A stretch of 64,000 bases of DNA from Gammaproteobacteria bacterium. Its GTDB lineage: Bacteria > Pseudomonadota > Gammaproteobacteria > Pseudomonadales > Pseudohongiellaceae. The translations under genes and the position numbers were made by a program. Below the pieces are notes generated by a model. That model saw only the letters and a program-made list of their open reading frames with translations, searched no databases and was not told the DNA's origin. Below are positions 54,723 through 62,393 of this stretch, one piece after another. Where the stretch lies: the NCBI GenBank assembly GCA_030832825.1, contig JAURIJ010000010.1, positions 1-64,000 on the forward strand, read 5' to 3'. Each line of letters starts with the position of its first letter. Position 1 is the stretch's first letter.

Positions 54723-55730
54723 CTAGTTCCCCTGCTCCGCCGCCATGCGCTCCTCGGCACGCGCGCCGGACAGAATGCCTTCCAGCGCGTAATTGCCCTC
54801 GTGGCAGGCGTATTCGTAGATCGGGTCTTCGCTGCGCGTCCAGTTCAGCACGGCCGTCCAGGGCGACACCCAGGTTTCGGCATCCTCGATGGTGAATTCG
54901 TACTGCAGATTGTCATGCGCCGTGCGCGTGAAGCGCTCCTTGAACACTCGGTTGCCACGTGAGCCGCGGAACTCGCTGGCATCCGAGAAATTGCGCGTCT
55001 CGATCACCAGGGTGTCGCCCTCGAACCAGCCGCGCGAATCCCCGTGCCACAGACGGATCTTCTCGTCGACATGGGGCCCGGCATCCAGCGGAATCAGCCG
55101 CACGTCGTGGATCATCTCCTGAATGATCGCCACATGCGTGGCGCTCTGCACGATCTGGTAGTAGCTGTTGTAGCCCGCGAGCATGTAAGGCATGCCGTAG
55201 GTGATGCAGCGTTCCTGCAGCGGGCGCGAGGTGTAGGAATCGGACGGGTTCGCGCGGCGCTCCTGGATCTCCGCCACCATGCGCTCGCGCGCGGCCGGCA
55301 GCATTTCCGGCAGGCGGCCGTTGGCCGGGTCGACGATCAGCGAGGTGCGGTTCTCCAGTGTGCGGCTGGCCATCCATGTCTGGTCGTAATTGCCGGTGGC
55401 CGGGTCGTAGGATTCCACGGTGCCCGAGATGGCGGCGCTCAGGAAACCGTCGCCGAACAGGGCATCGCCCGTGCCGGCCTCGATCTCGGCGGCACGTGCC
55501 GCCAGGGCGGCGAATTCGTCATCGGTGAGCGTGGCGCGGTCGGCGAATTCCGCCGGGCGCTGCAGCGGCGTGGTGCTGTTGTTGGCCCACACGCCCTGCA
55601 GGTCGGGCTGGTCGTCAACCGTGCGCGGCGCCACGTAGGCGTCCTGGGCGAGAGCCGGGGCGAGCGCGGCACCTGCGAGGATCAGGGCGACAGCGTGGGC
55701 GAGAGTCTTGCGAATGTGCTTGTGCTTCAT
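54723..55730 (-). CDS. Exported protein of unknown function, paralog of the next gene
   Basis: 335 residues with a signal peptide (about 1-28, ending ALAQ). The mature part follows the same plan as the neighbour upstream: an N-terminal part starting DDQPDLQGVW, a middle with the QSATHVAIIQEMIHDVR, then HGDSRGWFEGDTLVIETRNF, ERFTRTAHDNLQYEFTIEDAETWVSPW and a final YACHEGNY stretch. The GWFEGDTLVI motif and the paired pattern indicate a common family of secreted proteins found in many aerobic bacteria. No catalytic site is evident. It stands 12 bases downstream of its paralog. Confidence 0.8.
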   Translation of the reverse strand: MKHKHIRKTLAHAVALILAGAALAPALAQDAYVAPRTVDDQPDLQGVWANNSTTPLQRPAEFADRATLTDDEFAALAARAAEIEAGTGDALFGDGFLSAAISGTVESYDPATGNYDQTWMASRTLENRTSLIVDPANGRLPEMLPAARERMVAEIQERRANPSDSYTSRPLQERCITYGMPYMLAGYNSYYQIVQSATHVAIIQEMIHDVRLIPLDAGPHVDEKIRLWHGDSRGWFEGDTLVIETRNFSDASEFRGSRGNRVFKERFTRTAHDNLQYEFTIEDAETWVSPWTAVLNWTRSEDPIYEYACHEGNYALEGILSGARAEERMAAEQGN

Positions 55731-55742
55731 GTCAGGGTCTCC

Positions 55743-56567
55743 TCAGGGTTCGGTGCGCTCGGCACCTTTCACGAGATGGCCGTACAGCAGCTCCTCGGCA
55801 AACTCGACACATTTGAATTCCAGCAGCTGGGCGTTCTCGTCCAGGCGGCGGTAAAGGGGCATCTTCATGCTCCAGGGGCGGGTGTAGACGCCCGGGTCCT
55901 CCAGCGTCACTTCGTACTGGATGACGTCGCGGCTCAGATGCGTGTAACGCTCGGTCACCTTCAGCTGTTCGGTGTGGTGGTTGCCCGAGTGATCGAGCCA
56001 GGAGTCCGGCATCTGCTCGGTGACGTCGATCACCAGGGTGTCGCCTTCCCAGCGGCCCAGCGAATGCCCCATCCAGCTCGGCACGGGGGCGGCGAAGTCG
56101 GGGCGGTCCATGTAGACGATGCGGTTCGCACTGGCGAACTCGTAGGCCATGACCACGTGCTCGGGCGACTGCACGATCTGGAACGGGAAGGGCATGTAAT
56201 TGGCCCGGGGCACGCCGGGCATGTAGCACTTGACCACCGGGTCGCGCGCCAGCCAGTCGGCCTGGTTCTCCTGCTGCTTGGCGCGGGCTTCCGGGGTGTA
56301 GGGGATCTCGCCGCCTTCCACCACGCCCAGACCGGCCGGAATGGCGCCGAGGGCGGCCCAACGGTAGTCCGGGCCCATGCGAGCGTTGTGGGGTTCAATG
56401 CCCCAGTGATTGTTGCCCAGAGCCTGCCACAGACCGTTGAAGTCCGGCTTGCCGTCGGCGGTGCGTGGAATGTCGGTGGGTTGCGCGCTGGCACTGCCGG
56501 CCAGCAGCGACAGGCTGAGGCCCAGTGCGGCGGACAGTGCGGTGAAGCATGGGAGGATTTTCGCCAT
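55743..56567 (-). CDS. Exported protein of unknown function, paralog of the previous gene
   Basis: 274 residues from the ATG at 56565-56567, with a signal peptide (about 1-28, ending GSASAQ). It shares the plan DGKPDFNGLWQ, then VQSPEHVVMAYEFA, GRWEGDTLVIDVTEQM, ERYTHLSRDVIQYEVTLEDPGVYTRPW, and a C-terminal LEFKCVEFAEELL with the same Cys/Glu pattern. The core is shorter than in the paralog. Tandem paralogs of this kind suggest duplication and a role in sensing or binding a shared substrate; no enzyme motif is visible. An operon with the next gene is likely. Confidence 0.8.
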   Translation of the reverse strand: MAKILPCFTALSAALGLSLSLLAGSASAQPTDIPRTADGKPDFNGLWQALGNNHWGIEPHNARMGPDYRWAALGAIPAGLGVVEGGEIPYTPEARAKQQENQADWLARDPVVKCYMPGVPRANYMPFPFQIVQSPEHVVMAYEFASANRIVYMDRPDFAAPVPSWMGHSLGRWEGDTLVIDVTEQMPDSWLDHSGNHHTEQLKVTERYTHLSRDVIQYEVTLEDPGVYTRPWSMKMPLYRRLDENAQLLEFKCVEFAEELLYGHLVKGAERTEP

Positions 56568-56688
56568 GGTCTTGAATTTCCTGATTATTGTTATAGACCG
56601 GGCCGTCGAGGGCAGGGCCGGTTCTTGTGGCTTTGTGGCCTGTACTATCCCACGAGCCTTTGCGCGAAAGCAACCGTGGCAGGATCGC

Positions 56689-56959
56689 TCAGCCGCGCTG
56701 TGCGACGGCCTGCACCACGGCCGCCATGCCCGTGTGGAAGCTGCCTTCCACGACCTCGCGCTCGAGCTCCCGCAGCACTGTGTAGTGCAGGCCCGGCAGC
56801 TCCCGGCGCAGGGTGTCGACATCGATCAGCATGTCCACGTCCTTCGGCCAGACACAGCAGCCGGCTGCCCGGGGCAAGCGTACTGGCATGCTCGCGCAGG
56901 AAGTCGTTCGGCTCGGTGCCAAAGATGTAGTGCGGGGCGCTGTAGCGTTCGTTCCACAT
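56689..56959 (-). pseudogene. SAM-dependent methyltransferase with internal deletion
   Basis: The minus-strand ATG at 56957-56959 opens MWNERYSAPHYIFGTEPND and reads through GSRLLCLAEG for about 40 codons, the usual start of the TehB-like class I methyltransferase family (which continues GxGRNAVxLA). At 56840-56850 the sequence passes, with a shift of frame, to PKDVDMLIDVDTLRREL, EREVVEGSFHTGMAAVVQAV, the normal end of the same family, finishing at 56689. About 330 bases of the middle, including most of the SAM-binding fold, are missing. It cannot be a working enzyme. Confidence 0.75.
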
Positions 56960-57252
56960 GGGTCGGGTCTCGATGGCAGGCTGATGGGGGGCAGACGAAT
57001 GGTAGCCGCTTTGCCCTGCGGCGTCCTGTCGCGCAGCCCTTGCAATGGCGGCGCACCGCCCCCAAAGCTGGCAGGCGCAAGTCCGGAACACAAGATTGGC
57101 CGTATTCGAAACTAAACCGGCTCCCGCGCGGTCTTAGCCCGCACGCACAGCGATACGCAGGTGTGTCGTTGCGAGCGCCAGAAGCATGTTCAGCGTGTAC
57201 ACTTGGCGGCGGTCACCAGACACTTCATTGACGATTTACAAGGAGAAGAATC

Positions 57253-58419
57253 ATGTTCAAACCATTACTGGCAGCTACCGCCCTCTGGGTCGGCATGGGG
57301 GCCGCCGGCGTCGTGCAGGCGCAGTCCGACGTCACCCAGTCCGTGCTGCATGATTTCAAGATCGTGACCGTGGCCGACGGCCTGCAGATTCCCTGGTCCA
57401 TGGCCTGGCTGCCGAACGGCGACATGCTGATCACCGAGCGCGTCGGTCGTCTGCGCATCGTGCGAGACGGTCAGCTGCTGCCCGACGCCGTGCCCGGTGT
57501 GCCCGAAGTGTTCACCACCGGCGGTCAGTCCGGCCTGTTCGATGTGCTGCCCCATCCGGACTTCGCCAACAACCAGTACCTCTACATCAGCTTCGCGAAG
57601 CCGCTGGCTGAGCAGGGCGCTTCCACCACCACCGTCGTGCGCGGCCGTCTGGTCAATGACGAGTTCGTGGATGTGGAAGAGATCTTCGTGGCCAATGCCA
57701 ATGGTCAGGGCCACTACGGCGGCCGCATGGTGTTCGACGAGGAGGGCCATCTGTTCCTGTCCCTGGGCGACCGCATGGCACCGCCCACTGGCGATCTGGC
57801 AGCCCACCCGGCCCAGGACATCTCCAACCACCACGGCGTGATCGTGCGTCTGAACGACGACGGCAGCGTGCCCAGCGACAACCCCTTCGTGGGTCAGAGC
57901 GGCGCCGAGCCGGCCATCTGGACCTACGGTCACCGCAGCCCGCAGGGTCTGTTCTACGACGCCGTCACCGACAAGCTGTGGATGACCGAGCACGGCCCCC
58001 AGGGCGGTGACGAGCTGAACCTGGTCGAGCCCGGCAAGAACTACGGCTGGCCCGTGATCGGCCGCGGCGTGAACTACGGCGCCGGCACCCCGATCCACCA
58101 GTCCATCGCTGCCGATGGCATGGAAAGCCCCGAGTACTACTGGGTGCCCTCCATCGCCGCGTCCGGCCTGATCGTGTACAACGGCTCGCAGTTCCCGCGC
58201 TGGAACGGCAACATCATCGCCGGCGGCCTGGCAGGTGAGCAGCTGGCTCGTCTGACCCTGACCGAAGACGGCGTCGGTGTGGCCACCGAAGAGACCCTGC
58301 TGCACCACATCGGCCGTATCCGCGATGTGCGTCAGGGCCCGGACGGCTACATCTACGTTGCTCTGGAAGACCGCAGCCGCGCCCCGACTGCCGTGGTGCG
58401 TCTGGAACCGGCGGACTGA
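57253..58419 (+). CDS. Exported PQQ-dependent sugar (aldose) dehydrogenase
   Basis: 388 residues. The ATG at 57253 follows AAGGAGAAG. A signal peptide (about 1-23, ending VVQAQ) precedes a six-bladed propeller of the soluble aldose-sugar-dehydrogenase family: PWSMAWLPNGDMLITERVGRL, the catalytic-His-like HYGGRMVFDEEGHLFLSLGDR, IWTYGHRSPQGLFYD, MTEHGPQGGDELNLVEPGKNYGWP. It should oxidise aldoses in the periplasm with PQQ and calcium. A terminator at 58468-58520 ends the gene. No PQQ biosynthesis genes are visible in the window. Confidence 0.92.
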   Translation: MFKPLLAATALWVGMGAAGVVQAQSDVTQSVLHDFKIVTVADGLQIPWSMAWLPNGDMLITERVGRLRIVRDGQLLPDAVPGVPEVFTTGGQSGLFDVLPHPDFANNQYLYISFAKPLAEQGASTTTVVRGRLVNDEFVDVEEIFVANANGQGHYGGRMVFDEEGHLFLSLGDRMAPPTGDLAAHPAQDISNHHGVIVRLNDDGSVPSDNPFVGQSGAEPAIWTYGHRSPQGLFYDAVTDKLWMTEHGPQGGDELNLVEPGKNYGWPVIGRGVNYGAGTPIHQSIAADGMESPEYYWVPSIAASGLIVYNGSQFPRWNGNIIAGGLAGEQLARLTLTEDGVGVATEETLLHHIGRIRDVRQGPDGYIYVALEDRSRAPTAVVRLEPAD

Positions 58420-58467
58420 GATCGCTCTGATTGGGGTCAGCAACACCTGACCTTGGCATGACCCATC

Positions 58468-58520
58468 GAACCCCCTGAAGTGCTGGCCGCAAGGCGAGTG
58501 CTTCAGGGGGTTCTTCATTT
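58468..58520 (+). terminator. Rho-independent terminator of the PQQ sugar dehydrogenase gene
   Basis: Perfect 13-bp stem (58468-58480 and 58501-58513) with a 20-base loop; a short T-rich stretch follows. Confidence 0.65.
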
Positions 58521-58529
58521 CGGGCCCAG

Positions 58530-58670
58530 GCCAATGGCAAGACGGTGGTCATGCTGCGCCAGATCCACCCCTCGCGGGCGCATCGCGATCGGGGCATTGG
58601 CTTCGGCGCGGTGGAGTATGGCTATCAGACGCTGGACAAGCTGGCGGGGTTTGTCAGGGCTCGAGGCTGA
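58530..58670 (+). pseudogene. Possible gene remnant at the end of the PQQ unit
   Basis: An open frame (GKTVVMLRQIHPSRAHRDRG, then FGAVEYGYQTLDKLAGFVRA) ends at TGA 58668-58670 and has a protein-like composition, but the frame is closed by a stop just upstream and no start with a ribosome site exists. It overlaps the tail of the convergent GNAT gene by 17 bases. It looks like the C-terminal scrap of a lost gene. I do not recognise the family. Confidence 0.3.
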
Positions 58671-59196
58671 CCCGCGCCAGCAGGATATCGCGCTGCGGAT
58701 CATCCCCCAGCGCGAAGCAGTGCTCGCCCACTTCCGTGAAACCATGCCGGCGATAGAAGGCGATGGCGCGCGGGTTGTGCTCCCACACCCCCAGCCACAC
58801 CGTGTCGCAAGCGCGTTCGGTGAGTGCCTGCAGGCACGCCGACATGAGCGTGTGCGCGATGCCTTGCCCGTGCCAGGGTCGGTCGACATAGAAGCGCTGG
58901 ATCTCGCCGGGGCGAGCGCCCGGCACACACGCCGGTGCCGCCGCCAGACGCAGTTGAGCGTAGGCGACGAGCGTGCCCGCGAGGTCGGCCACCAGCGTCA
59001 CCAGGTCGTCTCGCGCGATCTCCGCCGCCTGCATGGCCGCGCCATAGTGCGTGCGGCAATGCAGGTCCATGTTGTGCGCCGAATTCTGCGCCGCGAAGGT
59101 GTCGCGAAAGGTTTGCTCAGCCAGTGCAGCCAACGCCGCGGCATCCTGCGTGGTGGCGCGACGGATCGACGGCGTGACGCTCTTCAGCCCGGGCAT
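58654..59196 (-). CDS. GNAT acetyltransferase
   Basis: 180 residues from the ATG at 59194-59196. GNAT fold features: SIRRATTQDAAALAALAEQTFRDTF, the EIQRFYVDRPWHGQGIAHTLM acetyl-CoA motif, and NPRAIAFYRRHGFTEVG near the end. The ATG overlaps the stop of the upstream GNAT gene by one base, so the two acetyltransferases are coupled. Substrates unknown. The first GNAT belongs to a different subgroup. Confidence 0.9.
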   Translation of the reverse strand: MPGLKSVTPSIRRATTQDAAALAALAEQTFRDTFAAQNSAHNMDLHCRTHYGAAMQAAEIARDDLVTLVADLAGTLVAYAQLRLAAAPACVPGARPGEIQRFYVDRPWHGQGIAHTLMSACLQALTERACDTVWLGVWEHNPRAIAFYRRHGFTEVGEHCFALGDDPQRDILLARVSLEP

Positions 59197-59669
59197 CACG
59201 CGGTGTGCTCCGCATTCAGCACTTGCCGCATCACGGTCACGCTCTGGCCGCGATAGTCCTCGACGGCGAGCGTCTGCCAGCCACGCCGGCCGTAGTAGGG
59301 CGCCTGGCTGGGGGTGAAGAGAAACAGCTCGGGGTGACCGGCGTCGCGCGCCAGCGTCACGATGTGGGCGATCAACGCCTCGGCGATGCCCCGGCGCCGG
59401 CAATCCTCCCGCACGTAAACTGCCGCCAGCCAGGGGCTCTGCTGCGGCCGCGTGTCCATGTCGTTCTGCACGAGCGCCGCCGTGCCCAGCGGTTGCTCTC
59501 CGTCCATCCACACCACCATGCGCGGCAAGGCGTCGTCGGTCAGATAGCGGGCCATGCGCGCGATGCGCTGCTCGAGGCTCTGGCCGGGGTTGAGCGTCGC
59601 CCATTCCGCGTGATGCCAGCGGGCGAGGGTGGGGATGAGGTGGGGGGCGTGTTTGAGGTCGGTGATCAT
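59196..59669 (-). CDS. GNAT acetyltransferase
   Basis: 157 residues. Features: WLAAVYVREDCRRRGIAEALIAHIV, the acetyl-CoA motif, and YYGRRGWQTLAVEDYRGQSVTVM near the end. The first gene of a two-gene acetyltransferase unit, coupled to the next by a one-base overlap. Its upstream neighbour on the same strand is the DNA glycosylase gene, ending 12 bases before. Substrate unknown; the sequence resembles the small-molecule acetyltransferases often annotated as YjbC/PhnO-like. Confidence 0.88.
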   Translation of the reverse strand: MITDLKHAPHLIPTLARWHHAEWATLNPGQSLEQRIARMARYLTDDALPRMVVWMDGEQPLGTAALVQNDMDTRPQQSPWLAAVYVREDCRRRGIAEALIAHIVTLARDAGHPELFLFTPSQAPYYGRRGWQTLAVEDYRGQSVTVMRQVLNAEHTA

Positions 59670-59681
59670 CGGTTGCTCAGC

Positions 59682-60842
59682 TCACAAGGAATGGCGAACC
59701 GTATCACAGCCCTGAAACTGACAGAACCCTGCGACAGCCTCTGCGAATGCCGCTGCAAATGCCTCGTCCTCCAGGCCGTCGCGCTCCATGTGCAGCGACT
59801 TGATCTCCAGCAGTCTGTCCTTGCGATGGGACTTGCAATCCATCCTGCCGACAAACTCATCGCGATAGAGCAGCGGCAAGCAGAAATAGCCGTATTGCCG
59901 TTTGGCGGCGGGGACATAGCATTCGATCTGGTAGTCATACGAGAACAGCGACTTGACGCGTTCGCGTTGAATGACACTGTTGTCGAAGGGCGAAAGAATG
60001 ACGACACGGTCTTGCAGTCTCGCCAGCGGCCTCTCCAGCGCCCCCGCTTCCACGATGAAGTCGTCGCCATTGCCGAGTCGAATCTGCTCCAGCGTGCCCT
60101 GCGCCAGCCTGTCGTGCACCAGCGCCTTGACCGCTGCGCGCAATGCAGTGTTGCGACGCTGGTAGGTCAGCCCTTTGAGTGACACAAGCCCGTGGCTGCG
60201 CAACTGCTGTTCCAGAATGTGGGCAGAGAACTCTTCCATGTCAGGCATTCTGGTATCAACGTGAGAGGGCAGCACCCGCTCGGTCAAGTCATAAGACTTC
60301 TGGAAACCGGCACGGTCGCTCACCATCAGGTCGCCTTGCATGAACAACTGTTCGAGCGCCTTCTTGGCAGGCTTCCAGTCCCACCAGCCGGAGCGCTTCT
60401 GCGCACTGGCCTTCATGTCGCGAGAGCGAATCGGACCCTCGGAACGGATGCGCGCCACCAGCTCCGCCATGAGCTTCTTGTCCGGGTTTCTGAACCAGCG
60501 TGTCTGGCCATTCTTGATGGCCTGCTTGTAGGGCAGGGAGAAGCGGAAGTCGGCCATTGGCAGTAGCGCCGCTGCATGCGTCCAGTACTCAAAAATGTCG
60601 CCATCACGCAACAGCTGATTCGTCATGTCAGGCGTGAATTGCGGCACCCTGGAGCGCAGAACATGGTGGTGTGCCCGCTCCACCACCGACAGGGTGTCGA
60701 TCTGGACATAGCCGAGGTGATTGATGGCCTTGCGTGCCCCCGCGATGCCACGACCAAAGGGCTGATCCTGCAGCAGGCCTTGCGCGGTCAAGGCCAGTCG
60801 ACGCAGGCGAGTCATGTCCTGGGGTTTGTCCATTGGAATCAT
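59682..60842 (-). CDS. YcaQ-type (AlkX) DNA glycosylase, winged-helix protein
   Basis: 386 residues of the HTH_42/YcaQ family. Near residue 45 the motif HLGYVQIDTLSVVERAHHH carries the QxD signature of the AlkX group; the AlkZ group has QxQ. These enzymes excise DNA interstrand crosslinks or alkylated bases. The winged-helix part follows (residues 130-220) and a C-terminal beta barrel. Its ATG overlaps the stop of the ImmA/IrrE-like gene by 4 bases, so it is read from the same operon as the HigBA-like module, an unusual context for a repair enzyme. It precedes the two GNAT genes. Confidence 0.85.
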   Translation of the reverse strand: MIPMDKPQDMTRLRRLALTAQGLLQDQPFGRGIAGARKAINHLGYVQIDTLSVVERAHHHVLRSRVPQFTPDMTNQLLRDGDIFEYWTHAAALLPMADFRFSLPYKQAIKNGQTRWFRNPDKKLMAELVARIRSEGPIRSRDMKASAQKRSGWWDWKPAKKALEQLFMQGDLMVSDRAGFQKSYDLTERVLPSHVDTRMPDMEEFSAHILEQQLRSHGLVSLKGLTYQRRNTALRAAVKALVHDRLAQGTLEQIRLGNGDDFIVEAGALERPLARLQDRVVILSPFDNSVIQRERVKSLFSYDYQIECYVPAAKRQYGYFCLPLLYRDEFVGRMDCKSHRKDRLLEIKSLHMERDGLEDEAFAAAFAEAVAGFCQFQGCDTVRHSL

Positions 60843-61348
60843 CTTGGGGTTGGCCTGAGCTGCGCGAGATCAGACTCCGTGGGGACACCCGGGGTTGGAA
60901 ACTCCATTTTCCGCAACGCCGCAAACTCCTTCACTGTCATGCCAAGCAGTTCCGCTGCCTTTGATTCTCCCAGCCGATCCTCGGCCAGTGCGCGATATAC
61001 CAGTTGCTTGAACAACGAGGTGTTCTCCTGGGGGTACTGTTCGCCCGGCTCCCGCTCCGCCTCTTTCCATGCGCGCAGGTGGGTTTGCCACAATGTCTTG
61101 AAGGCGGTTGTGCTGATGACGCCGAGATCATGCGCGCGGTAAGACCACGCCTGCATGCTCAGCCCCCAGTCCTGCTTCAGCAAATACAGCTCCTGCAGTT
61201 CCAGCTGCGAGCGGCGTTCCCCCAGGCATTGCAGCACGGCGGGTTTTGGCGCCAGGAACGCACCGGCAAACCGATGGCAGGCCAGCTCTTCATCTTCCTT
61301 GCAAGCCTGCAAGTAAAGAACTTTTGTGATATGGCTCGACACCTTCAT
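60839..61348 (-). CDS. ImmA/IrrE family protein lacking the N-terminal catalytic part
   Basis: 169 residues. The ATG at 61346-61348 overlaps the HigA stop by 4 bases. The recognisable part is the C-terminal ImmA/IrrE domain: [48 protein letters not shown], and [16 protein letters not shown]. Family members carry an HExxH zinc motif ahead of the CHRFAGAFL part; here nothing of the kind precedes it, and only about 30 residues stand before. It is either a truncated gene or a protease-dead variant. It overlaps the glycosylase gene by 4 bases. Confidence 0.65.
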   Translation of the reverse strand: MKVSSHITKVLYLQACKEDEELACHRFAGAFLAPKPAVLQCLGERRSQLELQELYLLKQDWGLSMQAWSYRAHDLGVISTTAFKTLWQTHLRAWKEAEREPGEQYPQENTSLFKQLVYRALAEDRLGESKAAELLGMTVKEFAALRKMEFPTPGVPTESDLAQLRPTPR

Positions 61349-61632
61349 GCCGCCACAAGCTTCCGGACCTGCAATTGCCCCCGCAATTGCTCGGCGTGCC
61401 AAAGTTCGTACTGCGATTGTTGGTTGAGCCAGCTTTCTGCAGAAGTGTCAAAGGCGATGGAGAGGCGTACAGCCATTTCAGGGCTGATGCCCGCCCGACC
61501 ATTGAGGATGGCACTCAGTGTCTTGCGACTGACACCAAGTGCATCGGCGGCTTCTGTCACGGAAAGGCCCAACGGATCGAGGCAGAGTTCCTTGATGATC
61601 TCCCCGGGGTGGGGCGGGTTGTGCATCAGCAT
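61345..61632 (-). CDS. higA: HigA family antitoxin
   Basis: 95 residues with the Cro/CI helix-turn-helix and the family motifs: [18 protein letters not shown] at the start, [27 protein letters not shown] and [19 protein letters not shown]. An AGGA site precedes the ATG. HigA usually follows higB; here the higB copy just upstream is broken by a deletion (61642-61813). The ImmA-like gene follows with 4 bases of overlap. HigA may still regulate its own promoter. Confidence 0.9.
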   Translation of the reverse strand: MLMHNPPHPGEIIKELCLDPLGLSVTEAADALGVSRKTLSAILNGRAGISPEMAVRLSIAFDTSAESWLNQQSQYELWHAEQLRGQLQVRKLVAA

Positions 61633-61641
61633 GGTGTTTCC

Positions 61642-61813
61642 TCAGTGATAGTCTTCATAGTGGACGGCCTCGGCATCTTCACCCACGAAAATGAACGTGA
61701 CGCGCCAATTCGCATTCACATTGACCGACCAGGTACCGGAGCGATTGCCAACCAGTTCGTGCAAGCGCAAGCCAGGTAAATCCATATCCCTTGTGTTTGA
61801 AACTCCGAATCAT
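61642..61813 (-). pseudogene. higB: higB toxin gene with an internal deletion
   Basis: The minus strand opens MIRSFKHKG from an ATG at 61811-61813, the exact HigB-type start, then the sequence passes with a frame shift after nine codons to LPGLRLHELVGNRSG, WSVNVNANWRVTFIF and ends HYEDYH, the typical HigB C-terminus, at TGA 61642-61644. An intact HigB gene has about 93 codons; about 107 bases of the middle are missing. Neither half is a complete RelE fold, so the toxin should be inactive while higA remains. Confidence 0.75.
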
Positions 61814-62021
61814 GATGGGCACTGTAACCTATGGCGTATCAGGTATCAACGAAGCGACGCAGCAGAAACTCTGCGGCTGCACTACCAGCCTAGCCCGCAC
61901 CACCCAATCCAGCCACGCGGTGTACATCCTCGATCAACAATCTGAAGCCAAAGTCCTGCATGCGATCCGGGGCCGGGAATGCCAGTGACCTGCGTGTTGC
62001 CCAAACCAGTTTCGGGCTCTA

Positions 62022-62046
62022 CTATTGGTTACCAATAGTTGGTAAC
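62022..62046. promoter_or_regulatory. Overlapping palindromes before parD
   Basis: CTATTGG-TTA-CCAATAG (62022-62038) and GTTACCAA-TAG-TTGGTAAC (62028-62046) are both perfect and share their middle. The AGGAGG site and parD start follow directly. A ParD-type antitoxin would bind here. Confidence 0.55.
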
Positions 62047-62057
62047 AGGAGGCAAGC

Positions 62058-62285
62058 ATGGCCAAGAACACCAGTATCTCCCTGGGGGCTCACTTCGAAG
62101 AGTTCATCGCACAACAGTTGCAAAGCGGTCGCTATGGCTCGGCCAGTGAAGTGGTGCGGACGGGTCTGCGCTTGCTCGAAGATGTGGAGGCCAGGCGCCA
62201 GCAGCTGCGTGCGTTGCTTGCCGAGGGTGAACAAAGCGGTTTTGCCAATTACAACTACAATGCACTCATGGATGAACTCGATTGA
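62058..62285 (+). CDS. ParD family antitoxin without a toxin
   Basis: 75 residues. The ribbon-helix-helix part ISLGAHFEEFIAQQLQSGRYGSASEVVRTGLRLLE is standard for ParD. A strong AGGAGG site lies 6 bases before the ATG. The ParE toxin normally starts at or within the ParD stop; here the next bases lead straight to the intergenic region before the FG-GAP gene and no RelE-like sequence follows, so the antitoxin is alone. It may act as a regulator through the palindromes upstream, or be a remnant. Confidence 0.88.
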   Translation: MAKNTSISLGAHFEEFIAQQLQSGRYGSASEVVRTGLRLLEDVEARRQQLRALLAEGEQSGFANYNYNALMDELD

Positions 62286-62393
62286 CCCTCAAGCACCCAT
62301 CTCGCCCTGCCCACCCCCATTGCCAACGCCCCCCTCCCCGCAGTTACCATCCGAACCATTCAGTTCAATTACACGCACGCAGAGGACGCCGCC

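Noticed and set aside
61791-61988. A 65-residue plus-strand frame between higB and parD
   Set aside because: No ribosome site, no family likeness, and it overlaps the higB remnant's promoter side.
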